Source: Legionella bononiensis (lineage in GTDB: Bacteria; Pseudomonadota; Gammaproteobacteria; Legionellales; Legionellaceae). From it: a stretch of DNA of 64,000 nucleotides. The stretch is from assembly GCF_016786215.1 (NCBI RefSeq), contig NZ_JADOBG010000020.1, forward strand, positions 1 through 64,000, in the 5' to 3' direction. The notes under the pieces were generated by a model that worked only from the letters and a program-made list of their open reading frames with translations, was not told where the DNA came from and ran no database searches. Position 1 is the stretch's first letter. Every line of letters begins with the position of its first letter. Positions 1-8,064 of the stretch are shown here, piece by piece. Both the position numbers and the translations under genes were made by a program.

Positions 1-110
1 CAATAGCGGTTTGGAACCACCTGATCCCATCTCGAACTCAGAAGTGAAACGAACATGCGCCGATGATAGTGTGAGGTCTCCTCATGCGAAAGTAGGTCAT
101 CGCCAGGGTT
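1..110 (+). rRNA. rrf: 5S ribosomal RNA, 3' part
   Basis: The first 110 bases match the conserved gammaproteobacterial 5S rRNA. Visible blocks are CCACCTGATCCCAT, CGAACTCAGAAGTGAAAC, GCGCCGATGATAGTGTG and the 3' arm ending CGCCAGG. About ten bases of the 5' arm lie before the window, so the gene is cut by the window edge. A strong terminator follows at once, so this is the promoter-distal end of an rRNA operon. Confidence 0.95.
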
Positions 111-120
111 TTATTCCAGG

Positions 121-148
121 AAAGCGGCTTTTTAGCCGCTTTTTTTTT
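121..148 (+). terminator. Rho-independent terminator of the rRNA operon
   Basis: A perfect 9-bp stem (AAAGCGGCT / AGCCGCTTT, loop TTTT) runs into a T tract, eleven bases after the 5S rRNA end. Confidence 0.93.
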
Positions 149-256
149 GTCTTTTTATCATTAAATTCTGCGTTGAATGCCATCAGGCTTACCTGTATCC
201 TTTGAACCTTTACTATTTTTAATAATGAACAATTCGATATAAAGAGGAATAACGAT

Positions 257-1045
257 ATGCCTAACCTTTTGAGTTTTCTCGGCGTTCCAGTACAACAGCA
301 GAATTTAGTGAATGAACCCATTCTGTTGGAAGAACCATCTGAATTTAAGCCTCACGTGTTCCGAGTTGCTTTAGCAAATATTAAATCAGAAGAAGTGCTA
401 GAAAAATATTTAGACAAGCAAGCTAAACTTTATCCGAATGAATATCGAGAGGCCATTCAAGCCTATTTTAAGGAAAAATTAGCTAATAGAACCGGTCTTA
501 TGCGGCATGTTAGTTTTTTTGACTCTGAAAATAGATCAACGCTAAATTTTGGAACAGTAGTTCAGGGATTTAAAGATTTAGGCTTTGAGCCTCTTTCTGC
601 TTATTTGAATACTTTTATTGTTATAGGAGGGGCGATCGCTGGGACAAAAAAAATAGATCGTCCTGTTGAAGAGGCTCACAATTTAACGCACCCGAAATCT
701 CATACTGCTGTATTTAACCAGAATGTAGATAATCTAAACCAGGATGTCCACGAAGCTCGGATGAGGAGCATGATAAAACAAATCATGAATGGTCGCGAAG
801 TACTGGAACAAGAAGATATTGATAGTTTAGTGGAACAGTTGGGAAAAAAACGTTCTAAAACATGTACAGATGAACTTATACGAGCTCTTTTGAGACCGCT
901 TCAGAGAGTCGCGTTTACTAACCTAATGAATTTGTGCGGTGGTGTTCTCACCGAACAAAATTTGAATGATTTTTTTAGGGGAACGCTGTTTTATGCTGTC
1001 GCGGAACCCTCGTCGATTGCTCATAGAGTAATGACTATGCGGTAA
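257..1045 (+). CDS. Caleosin-like protein
   Basis: 262 residues. Residues about 83-110 read RHVSFFDSENR, then a GF-DLGFEPLSA segment. This resembles the caleosin/peroxygenase signature (HVxFFDxNxDG, then QGFRAIGF), in which the His is a haem ligand. A downstream HPKSH stretch near residue 145 could correspond to the second conserved His region, but the match is weaker. The EF-hand acidic residues are largely replaced (SENRS), so calcium binding is doubtful. A hydrophobic segment FIVIGGAIAG follows, like the caleosin membrane loop. An AAAGAGG ribosome site lies nine bases before the ATG. The C-terminal 100 residues are unrecognised. Caleosins act at lipid droplets in plants and fungi; a role on host lipid is inference only. 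Confidence 0.6.
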   Translation: MPNLLSFLGVPVQQQNLVNEPILLEEPSEFKPHVFRVALANIKSEEVLEKYLDKQAKLYPNEYREAIQAYFKEKLANRTGLMRHVSFFDSENRSTLNFGTVVQGFKDLGFEPLSAYLNTFIVIGGAIAGTKKIDRPVEEAHNLTHPKSHTAVFNQNVDNLNQDVHEARMRSMIKQIMNGREVLEQEDIDSLVEQLGKKRSKTCTDELIRALLRPLQRVAFTNLMNLCGGVLTEQNLNDFFRGTLFYAVAEPSSIAHRVMTMR

Positions 1046-1107
1046 ATTCAGGAATTTTATACTCTTATAATTCTAAACACTATTCAAAGTGTACTACTTA
1101 AAGAAAT

Positions 1108-1131
1108 GCCAGGTATTCCTGGCTTGATTTT
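1108..1131 (+). terminator. Terminator after the caleosin-like gene
   Basis: Stem GCCAGG / CCTGGC with a TATT loop, followed by TTGATTTT, 62 bases after the stop codon. Confidence 0.7.
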
Positions 1132-1191
1132 ACCGTAATAGATTGATGTTTATTAGCTTACGAAGAGCAATCAGAACAGACTATTATTCAC

Positions 1192-1228
1192 TATAGATTC
1201 CGATACCTCTAGGTCTTCGGAATCTATA
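1192..1228. repeat. 12-bp perfect inverted repeat between convergent genes
   Basis: TATAGATTCCGA is repeated inverted as TCGGAATCTATA around a 13-base centre. It sits just past the stop of the minus-strand gene ending at 1248. It could fold as a hairpin that ends transcription from that gene, but no T run follows on either strand, so its role is unsettled. Confidence 0.6.
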
Positions 1229-1247
1229 CTGGATTAGAAGCGTACTT

Positions 1248-1769
1248 TTATGGAGCACATATACCAGGCCTTTCGTACTCATCCACCGTACTGTCCAGTT
1301 GTTCTTCAGGATCTTCCGTTCTGCTGGTTATCCGTGAATAGAGTTGTTTAAAGTTAATTGTTTTTTGTATCGTATTTTCTGGGCTCTGAGTTGGGGTAAT
1401 GTTTGATGAAGGACTTTCGTTCATTGTACCTATTAACTCTAAAGTTTCCTTGGTAAATTTACAATTTGTCCAAGCTTCAGCTGATGTAGATGATGGGTTT
1501 TCCTTAATGTTCGTTTTGATTATTTGTAGTTTTTCCCTATTGGAAGCATCTTGAGGAATGCAGTTTAAAAAATTTGAACGTAGAAACTGAAAATATTTAC
1601 TGGCGTGTATTTTTTGATACTCATCGGTAAATTTTGCAACTGCAATCTCCTCTTGCAAAGAAGGTGTATTGGCCCAGGTTAAATTCACAGAATTATCATT
1701 TCTATTACTTAAGTAGTGTTCTGGATATGTATCACCTATTACTGCTACTTCCACATATGAAGAGAACAT
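1248..1769 (-). CDS. Hypothetical protein, acidic C-terminus
   Basis: 173 residues, no family recognised and no membrane segment. The C-terminal third is polar. It holds an S/T/P-rich linker (about residues 115-135), then an acidic EDPEEQ block about 20 residues from the end, and a short hydrophobic tail. Acidic blocks of that kind near the C-terminus occur in many Dot/Icm-translocated Legionella proteins, so an effector is possible but unproven. No good ribosome site precedes the ATG at 1769, so the start is uncertain. It lies convergent to the caleosin-like gene. Confidence 0.5.
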   Translation of the reverse strand: MFSSYVEVAVIGDTYPEHYLSNRNDNSVNLTWANTPSLQEEIAVAKFTDEYQKIHASKYFQFLRSNFLNCIPQDASNREKLQIIKTNIKENPSSTSAEAWTNCKFTKETLELIGTMNESPSSNITPTQSPENTIQKTINFKQLYSRITSRTEDPEEQLDSTVDEYERPGICAP

Positions 1770-1825
1770 CCCATTAAAGCAGCAATCCTATCCTGTTCTA
1801 TGGAAAATTTCGACCGCATTGAACA

Positions 1826-2050
1826 ATGCATGATGATATTTCAACCATTCATCTAATTGTTGCACAGGGATTTGAAAAGAACGAAGAATATGTGGAAAAT
1901 CCAGGCGGCCGCAATTTGGAAAAGATTGAGTCTCGTCTATCAATATTTGAAATAATCATAAAAGCTAATACTCTTGAAGACGCTTTTGATAAGATCGCAA
2001 GAAAATTTTCTTCTCCAGTTCAAGAGGCAGACAAGCAAATATCTAATTGA
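1826..2050 (+). CDS. Small hypothetical protein or gene remnant
   Basis: An open frame of 74 codons with no recognised domain. The composition is plausible for protein (mixed hydrophobic and acidic helix around SIFEIIIKANTLEDAFDKIARK). No Shine-Dalgarno motif precedes the ATG, so it may be a remnant of a longer gene or not expressed. It occupies an otherwise empty gap between two minus-strand genes. Confidence 0.3.
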   Translation: MHDDISTIHLIVAQGFEKNEEYVENPGGRNLEKIESRLSIFEIIIKANTLEDAFDKIARKFSSPVQEADKQISN

Positions 2051-2086
2051 TGAGTATACTCAATGCGTTATTATTTATTCGCCAGG

Positions 2087-3232
2087 TCATACCATATGAG
2101 GTTTTAAAGCAACTAAATCTGTTTGCTCTTCTGAGTTTTCCTCATTAACCTCAACTTGCGACCGTACTTTATCCATTTCATTTTGAAAATTTTTCTTAAA
2201 ATCTTTAAACAATTGTTCAGTAGAAGATTCTATTGAAAATAATCTGCTGAAAAAATTAGGTTCTCTTTTCGTATATAAAGCTTCGGAATGAGACTTTTCG
2301 TGTTCTAAGACTTTTTTCAGGAGATCATTAGCACTTAGGTTATTTTCTCCCATAATATCTTTATATGTTGACTTTAAAGCCTCAAATTTATCATGAGTTT
2401 CTTTCGAATCAGGATTTAGCTTCGGAATTTCTTCCAATCTTTTATATAGTTTATTTAACGTGTCCAATTGTTGTGCTGAAAAATGTTCTTTGTTCACTGT
2501 AGGTGGTGGCGGCAAAATATAAAAACTATCTTTATTAGGTTGTCCTCCAACTAAGGTAGTTTCATATTTAGGTGATACAAAAAAATATTTCGATATATCC
2601 GTAGTAAATCCTAGGATTGCCTCAACGATGTTTAATGCAGTGGTTCGACACGTATTACTTACTTGAATATGCTGTACACCTTCACTTATTTTATCCTTAT
2701 CCTTATCCTTATTCTTAACAGTAGAGCTAAAATCACATTCATTTAATTTTTTCCATTCAAAAGTTACATTATCTCCCTCTTCTTGAGTTGGGACGTAACT
2801 ACGAATGGCTTCTTTATGGATAACTGTTGTTTCTGATGTACCAGCGTTATAAAGATCCATCATGCCTTTTTTAATGTTCGGATTTGCTATTTGCTTTTTT
2901 TCCACATCAGAAATTAAGCCCATAAAATCCTTGGCTTGATCATAATTTATAGAATAAGCTTGATATGACATGGGACGAACAGAATCTGGTTTCCTGGAAA
3001 TACCCTCATCAACTAATCTTGATAAGGTGCCATCCCCAAGCGATTCTACAATCTTAGTCATTTGACTATCAGGGCCAACATCGTTTTGTTTTCCTACTCG
3101 TGTTAGGAGCTTAGGAGAACCATCTTTCATTACTCCTAGCATCATAAAACTGTGAATACCCTGTTTACCAATTGCAACAAAATACTCATCTTTCTTGGAT
3201 AAGTTCAATTTTTCGTAAGTTAGTTCTGGCAT
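2087..3232 (-). CDS. Hypothetical protein, candidate Dot/Icm substrate
   Basis: 381 residues from the second ATG. The first ATG (3238) directly abuts GCGGAG, while the second at 3232 has that site at a normal distance of six bases, so 3232 is preferred. No transmembrane segment. A conserved-looking core NTCRTTALNIVEAILGF lies near residue 195. Before it is a KDKDKDK tract made by a tandem hexanucleotide. The last 25 residues are Glu-rich (EVNEENSEEQ) and end in a hydrophobic/basic tail, the layout often seen in Dot/Icm secretion signals. No enzymatic function can be assigned. It neighbours another effector-like gene on the same strand. Confidence 0.6.
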   Translation of the reverse strand: MPELTYEKLNLSKKDEYFVAIGKQGIHSFMMLGVMKDGSPKLLTRVGKQNDVGPDSQMTKIVESLGDGTLSRLVDEGISRKPDSVRPMSYQAYSINYDQAKDFMGLISDVEKKQIANPNIKKGMMDLYNAGTSETTVIHKEAIRSYVPTQEEGDNVTFEWKKLNECDFSSTVKNKDKDKDKISEGVQHIQVSNTCRTTALNIVEAILGFTTDISKYFFVSPKYETTLVGGQPNKDSFYILPPPPTVNKEHFSAQQLDTLNKLYKRLEEIPKLNPDSKETHDKFEALKSTYKDIMGENNLSANDLLKKVLEHEKSHSEALYTKREPNFFSRLFSIESSTEQLFKDFKKNFQNEMDKVRSQVEVNEENSEEQTDLVALKPHMV

Positions 3233-3238
3233 GATCAT

Positions 3239-3712
3239 CTCCGCAACATTTCTTTTAGGTAAGTTTTCTCACTTCCTAATTAAAAGTTTATCAAGCCAGG
3301 ATTAGGTGAATGTGATTGAGCATGTTTAAATAACGTATAGGGTATGCATTTTTTTTAAGTTTGAGTCAAGAAATAACTGGAGTTTGGATAAACTAAAATA
3401 GTTACAAGACCGAACCCTGAACTATCAACACATTTCAGAAAAACCAATCGGTAATTCCTCCCATTTTTAACTGAGGCAAAAAATAGAAGATTAGGTAACA
3501 AATGCGAATTTTTGCCTTAGCGGAATCCCTCCAATAGCTTTGGGGTACGCATCAAAACACCCTTAAAAATATTCTTCAAATGATGAGGGTTGGTCACTGC
3601 CAAATCATAGTCGGTATTGAAATAGCTTTAATTACTTTTTTGTTACATAGATGCTGTTCTATTATCTACAAAGTAATTGATTACTACTTTTATACCATTT
3701 CTCCCACATTTA
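3239..3712. other. Intergenic region with no gene seen
   Basis: 474 AT-rich bases between two minus-strand genes. No open frame with a ribosome site, no RNA gene and no strong hairpin was found. It presumably holds the promoter of the gene starting at 3232. Confidence 0.5.
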
Positions 3713-5818
3713 TTAATTCAGCATAACACTACGGTATGACACATCAAATGAGTCATCTGCATTATGCTCAATATCACTTTTATGTTCCTTTTCTTGACTG
3801 AGCTTTCGTTCGAATGCTAATTGCTGTTTAAGATTCCGCTGAGACTCAATTTTTGGTGTTATATCCGGAAAGATATTATCGAAAACTTTCTTTGCACCAG
3901 GTTCTGATACTCTCTTTTCTAAGTAAGCTTTAAGCTCGAGACCATTATCTTGACCTATTCTTTTATCTAAATAGTTTTTGATTTCTTTAGACAGTTCAGG
4001 AAATACTTTATTGAACTGCTTTTCGTTTAATTTTTCAAATAATGAAATAATATCTTTGCTTGAATTCATATGTATTTTACTAAAATCTACTTTGGCAGCT
4101 AATGACTTGCATTGTGAAGATGATAAATGCTGCATCAAATCACCTAGTGCTGAACAGTTGAGTTCCATAGCATGGATGTCACCTTTCATTGTATTAAAAA
4201 TTGCAGTCTGTTGCGAAGCTGAAAATGATTTATTCATAATAATGTTAAGATCATCAATGCTTTTAATTAATGTTTTAATCTCGTTAACTTTTAAAAGAGC
4301 TTCAATATGCTTGATAGGTAAAAAACGTAATACATCTCCAAGCTGGTTAGCATCCGTAATAACTTCATATACATTTTTAGGAATTTTATCAAAGGCACAT
4401 GCTCTTGAAGTCTCAGACATTCGATAGAGTATCTCAATCATTTCATCGGCAGTTTTTGCTGTGCTGATGGTGACCATAGCTTGTTCCGGGGTTTTTAAAG
4501 AGGTCGGTTTATCATTAAAAGTTTCTGATTCATCCAAATATCGTGTTAAATCAGCATGAAAAATTATATTTTCTTTTAAAAATGAAGACATTAAGGTAGT
4601 TAACTCGCCATATTCACTACCTGATAATTCATTTTTTATTGATTTAAGATCATTTAAAACTATATTAACAAACGTTTGTTTTTGTTCTGGCGTAGCATTT
4701 TCTATAGGAAATGAATATAACTGTTCATATACTGCTTTTCTAAATTGATTCATAGCTTCCTGTTTTTTTTCATTGCCAGTTTTTCTAAATACATATTGAT
4801 TAATATTTTCAAATTCGACTATGAACTCCCTAAGCGCTTTGCCTTTAGATGTTGTATCTCGTTCTACAGCTAATATCATTGATTCTTTATGATTAAATTG
4901 AGGTGCTAAATCTAAAGCATATAAAGCTTGCGCACTTTTGATACTAGAATCTTTTGATAGCTCCGTATGATGTGTAGTGACTAACTTAAAAAGTGCTGTC
5001 TTAAAGCGGGGTAACATTTCAATGCGTCCAATCGCACCAATATGATGCTTTTGCTGAATAATTTTTGGAGTAAAAGTCATTCTGTCATCTGCCTCACCAT
5101 AACGTTTCGTGTTCTCAGATAAAACTCCGCCATGAATAAGGAAATCAAGTTGTTGATTCTCGGCTTTATAACTCATGTGTGAATGATGAGTTTTAGGTAC
5201 GGTATAAATTGCTGATTTGCTCGATTCACTAAAAAATGGAGCCATTTGGCGGAAAAATTTATTATGGAAGGCATTTACATTATTTTTATAAGCTCCCAAT
5301 ATCACTTCAGCTTCGACTAAATTGGTACATTCACGTAAGTCGTGATTCTTATAAAACTCTGAGCTTGTTTTTTTTACATCATATTTACTATCACCCGGAA
5401 CCGGATCTACGGCAAAAAGCCTAATAGGTTTCCCTAAATCATTTAAATGCCTTGCTACAGCAAACGTTGTTACTGCCCCACGACTAAATCCGGTTAAGCT
5501 GATATCTTCTACTGCTACCTTTTTATCTATAGAATCTTGTGGTTCGATAATAATCGCGTTTCCAAATTTCTCTTTTAATTCGGCTAAATCTAATTGACCA
5601 ACGTCATCAAAAGAATCTCTTATTTTTCCGGCAACTGTATCTAAATTAGGATTGATATAACCGATGCCATTCGAAGCTCCGCCAATGGATTTATCATGAC
5701 AACCATTGAAATACACTCTGATAACATTCTCGTTAAATTGTTCTTCTTCGAACGTGTCTCTATCACTCTGTGCAGTTCGACCGGTTCCCGCAAAAACAAA
5801 CATAATTTTATTAGGCAT
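3713..5818 (-). CDS. Alpha/beta-hydrolase-like protein, candidate effector
   Basis: 701 residues when started at the ATG at 5818, which has AGAGGA seven bases upstream; sixteen in-frame codons upstream lack such a site. The N-terminal 250 residues begin NKIMFVFAGTGR. They carry a nucleophile elbow GFSRGA (about residue 120) and then LFAVDPVPGD, the layout of DUF2235/Tle1-like hydrolases, with Ser as probable nucleophile and the DP aspartate and a later His (HHSHMS) as candidate triad members. The rest is helical. It has repeated leucine-rich stretches of about 20-25 residues ending in a charged tail (KLSQEKEHKSDIEHNADD). Lipase or esterase activity and secretion are inference. No signal peptide is present. 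Confidence 0.65.
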   Translation of the reverse strand: MPNKIMFVFAGTGRTAQSDRDTFEEEQFNENVIRVYFNGCHDKSIGGASNGIGYINPNLDTVAGKIRDSFDDVGQLDLAELKEKFGNAIIIEPQDSIDKKVAVEDISLTGFSRGAVTTFAVARHLNDLGKPIRLFAVDPVPGDSKYDVKKTSSEFYKNHDLRECTNLVEAEVILGAYKNNVNAFHNKFFRQMAPFFSESSKSAIYTVPKTHHSHMSYKAENQQLDFLIHGGVLSENTKRYGEADDRMTFTPKIIQQKHHIGAIGRIEMLPRFKTALFKLVTTHHTELSKDSSIKSAQALYALDLAPQFNHKESMILAVERDTTSKGKALREFIVEFENINQYVFRKTGNEKKQEAMNQFRKAVYEQLYSFPIENATPEQKQTFVNIVLNDLKSIKNELSGSEYGELTTLMSSFLKENIIFHADLTRYLDESETFNDKPTSLKTPEQAMVTISTAKTADEMIEILYRMSETSRACAFDKIPKNVYEVITDANQLGDVLRFLPIKHIEALLKVNEIKTLIKSIDDLNIIMNKSFSASQQTAIFNTMKGDIHAMELNCSALGDLMQHLSSSQCKSLAAKVDFSKIHMNSSKDIISLFEKLNEKQFNKVFPELSKEIKNYLDKRIGQDNGLELKAYLEKRVSEPGAKKVFDNIFPDITPKIESQRNLKQQLAFERKLSQEKEHKSDIEHNADDSFDVSYRSVMLN

Positions 5819-6133
5819 TTTATTTTCCTCTAGAAAATAAATTGAAGAGTAGGAATCAACTCTCATAGTTCTATTTAACTATTTTTAAATGACGAGAATA
5901 TGAATGCCTTTATTCAATATGCGTATAACCTATACACTTTTTTAGTGGGGATAAAAATTTAGTGTGCGCAAGAAATTCTTACTTATATTCAGTTCATTAA
6001 TGGAATAAGGGGAAATGCAACCGGGAAGGAAATAAAGAAATTAAACTGTATTCAACTAGGTGTGATATATCTCAAGGTATCCTCTGATCCTAATCTATTC
6101 GGGCTTAATATATTGATCCAGCCTAACATGATC
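5819..6133. other. Intergenic region upstream of the hydrolase-like gene
   Basis: 315 AT-rich bases ending at the insertion sequence. They should contain the minus-strand promoter of the hydrolase-like gene. No coding region or RNA gene was recognised. Confidence 0.5.
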
Positions 6134-6154
6134 TGGTCAAGTAAAAATAGACAG

Positions 6155-6991
6155 CTAGTTAAAGAGGGGGCTGTTTATCTTTTCAAATTGTTTAGGACTC
6201 ATGTAGTTTAATGTTGAATGTAACTGATTAGAGTTATAAAAATTTTCTATGTAATCAATTACATCATTTTTTGCATACTCATGCGATGAGTAGCATTTAC
6301 CTTTGGTACGCTCTGTTTTGAGACTTCCAAAAAAACGCTCCATTACAGCATTATCCCAGCAATTCCCTTTACGGCTCATATTAACAGTAATCTGATGTTG
6401 TCCTAATAACTGTTGGTAATCTGAACTCGCATATTGACTTCCACGGTCAGAGTGATGCATTAGTTCACTAGTGGGGCAGCGCTTAGTTAAAGCCATTAAA
6501 AGGGCTTCCTTAATGAGTCCTTCTCGCATATTCTCTGCCAAAGACCACCCTACTATTCGCTGTGAAAATAAATCGAGAACAGCCGCTAGATATAAATAGC
6601 CTTCTTGCGTCCAAAGATAAGTAATATCCGCCATCTAAACACGATTAGGCTGGTTGACGTTAAATACTCTATTAAACTTGTTTTCCGCAATAGGAAAGTG
6701 ATGTTTACTCTGCGTTGTAACCTTAAAGCGACGCCGTTTTTTACATTCAAGTCCCATTTCTTTCATTAAAGACCTGGTTTTATAGCGGCCTACGTTAAGA
6801 CCTTTTGCTTTCAATGCTTTTGAGATGCGGCGACTTCCATAACTCTTGTCGGTTTGTTTATGAAGCGCTTTTATTTCAACATGTAATCGCATATCTCCAT
6901 CCTGCTTGGGTAGCGAGCTCTTCTTTAGATAACGATAGTAACCACTTCGATTAACTCTCATCGCTACACATAATAAGTTAATCGGGTACAC
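6155..6991 (-). pseudogene. IS3-family transposase OrfB, interrupted by an amber codon
   Basis: The frame encodes the HTH_21 region (NRSGYYRY, YGSRRISKAL) and then the DDE integrase core (MADITYLWT, AVLDLFSQRIVGW, HHSDRGSQYAS, NCWDNAVMERFFGSLK). Between NQPNRV and MADITY is an in-frame TAG at 6635-6637, where this family usually has Trp (TGG to TAG fits). The first catalytic Asp lies just after the stop. The conserved frame extends upstream past 6991 into the orfA end (RFITEHGKVYPINLL), as expected for a product made by -1 frameshifting. Confidence 0.88.
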
Positions 6992-7020
6992 CTTACCATG
7001 CTCAGTAATAAATCGGTATC

Positions 7021-7295
7021 TTATTTCTGTTCTTGAGCAAAGAAGGTGGCTGCCTTTTTTAAAATTTCGCGCTCCATCCTGAGTTGAGTCACTTCCTTTC
7101 GCAACTTTTTTAATTCCTCTTGTTCTGCACTCAGTGGGGGTTTTGACGCAGGAATTTGCTTACTTTCTTTTACCCAGCGGTTGATATTTTTATCACTCAC
7201 TCCTAGCCTTCTTCCTGTCACAGCTTGACTGTAGCCATGTTCCGTTACTAATTTTGCTGCCCTTCCTTAAATTCCTTTGTGTATTTTGTACTCAT
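7021..7295 (-). pseudogene. IS3-family OrfA, frameshifted
   Basis: The natural start is the ATG at 7295, preceded by GGTGGAAAG. It reads MSTKYTKEFKEG and then runs into a stop because one base is missing near codon 12. The expected continuation KEFKE-R-AAKLVTEHGYSQAV is intact in the next frame and joins the TGRRLGVSDKNINRWVKE helix-turn-helix and the leucine-zipper-like LKKLRKEVTQLRMEREILKKA. This is a second lesion, independent of the orfB nonsense codon. Confidence 0.85.
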
Positions 7296-7373
7296 CTTTC
7301 CACCTTAATTAAGTAATTATCCTTTTAATCCCTATTAACTTCGGTGTCTACATTTATTAGACCACATCATTCT

Positions 7374-7599
7374 CGTCACCCTCCGCGAAGGCGGAGGGTC
7401 CATATAGGGTATTTCCGAGGCCCCAAAGCCATAAAAAATATTCATATCAGTACATTGCAACTAATAAAAAAGGGAACGTTATATTCATGAATTATAATGA
7501 GTCTCATTAAAAGGGTTTGGGTACACACGAATATTGCAGTTATGTGAATGACCAATTAAATGATAAAGAATGGACCCTCCGCCTTCGCGGAGGGTGACG
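7374..7599. repeat. Pair of GC-rich palindromes in inverted orientation (REP/MITE-like)
   Basis: Arms 7374-7403 and 7570-7599 are perfect 30-base inverted copies. Each arm contains its own hairpin CCCTCCGC-GAAG-GCGGAGGG. The 166 bases between are AT-rich and non-coding. The layout is that of a bacterial interspersed mosaic element or small MITE. It lies ten bases beyond the insertion sequence end. The remaining bases to 7687 show no gene. Confidence 0.85.
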
Positions 7600-7687
7600 G
7601 GGAATTGTAGAGGGTGATATGTAAAAAATGAGGATCGTTCAGAGATAAACCGCGGCACGTAGGCAGCAGGTAAACTGTCACCAGACC

Positions 7688-7882
7688 CTAGTCTGTATTT
7701 TTGTCTATTTGTTCCAATTTGTGACCATCAAGATGGCGTTGGTTGCGTTCATAGTCTTGTTGCTCTATCTGCTTTTCTTGTTTGGTCCTTCCGAACTTTA
7801 TGCGATTTTCAGAAGACATTTTTTCTTTTTCCAATTTAATTTTAGCTTTTCTCTTTTTATTAAGATTAATGACGTCTGCCAT
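7688..7882 (-). CDS. DUF4169 family protein
   Basis: 64 residues, highly charged. It begins MADVINLNKKRKAK and carries ENRIKFGRTKQEK and LDGHKLE, the pattern of the DUF4169 family (MAEIINLRRARKAK, NRAKFGRTKAEK, LDGHKLD), of unknown function. A GAGAG ribosome site precedes the ATG. The product is probably a small, mostly helical cytosolic protein. Confidence 0.8.
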   Translation of the reverse strand: MADVINLNKKRKAKIKLEKEKMSSENRIKFGRTKQEKQIEQQDYERNQRHLDGHKLEQIDKNTD

Positions 7883-8064
7883 GGCGCTCTCTATCAGATA
7901 AGGTTGTATATACTATAGCGCATAAAATCGGTGCACATCATTAAATTACACAAATACAGTAAAACTGAATTCTATGGTATATATTATATCCTGACTTAAG
8001 TTTGATTAACCTCATAAAAAGTTCTTACAAATAGAAAACGAATATAACCTTAAACTGGAAGTTA

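Larger units (their letters stand above)
6134..7364 (-). mobile_element. Degenerate IS3-family insertion sequence
   Basis: About 1.23 kb bounded by imperfect inverted repeats that start TGGTC at both ends; 17 of the first 22 bases match, including a shared TAGACA block. It encodes orfA (HTH plus coiled coil) and orfB (DDE transposase) in the usual IS3 arrangement. The flanks GATC and CATC differ at one base, so any 4-bp target duplication has decayed. Both open frames are broken, so the copy cannot move by itself. Confidence 0.88.
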
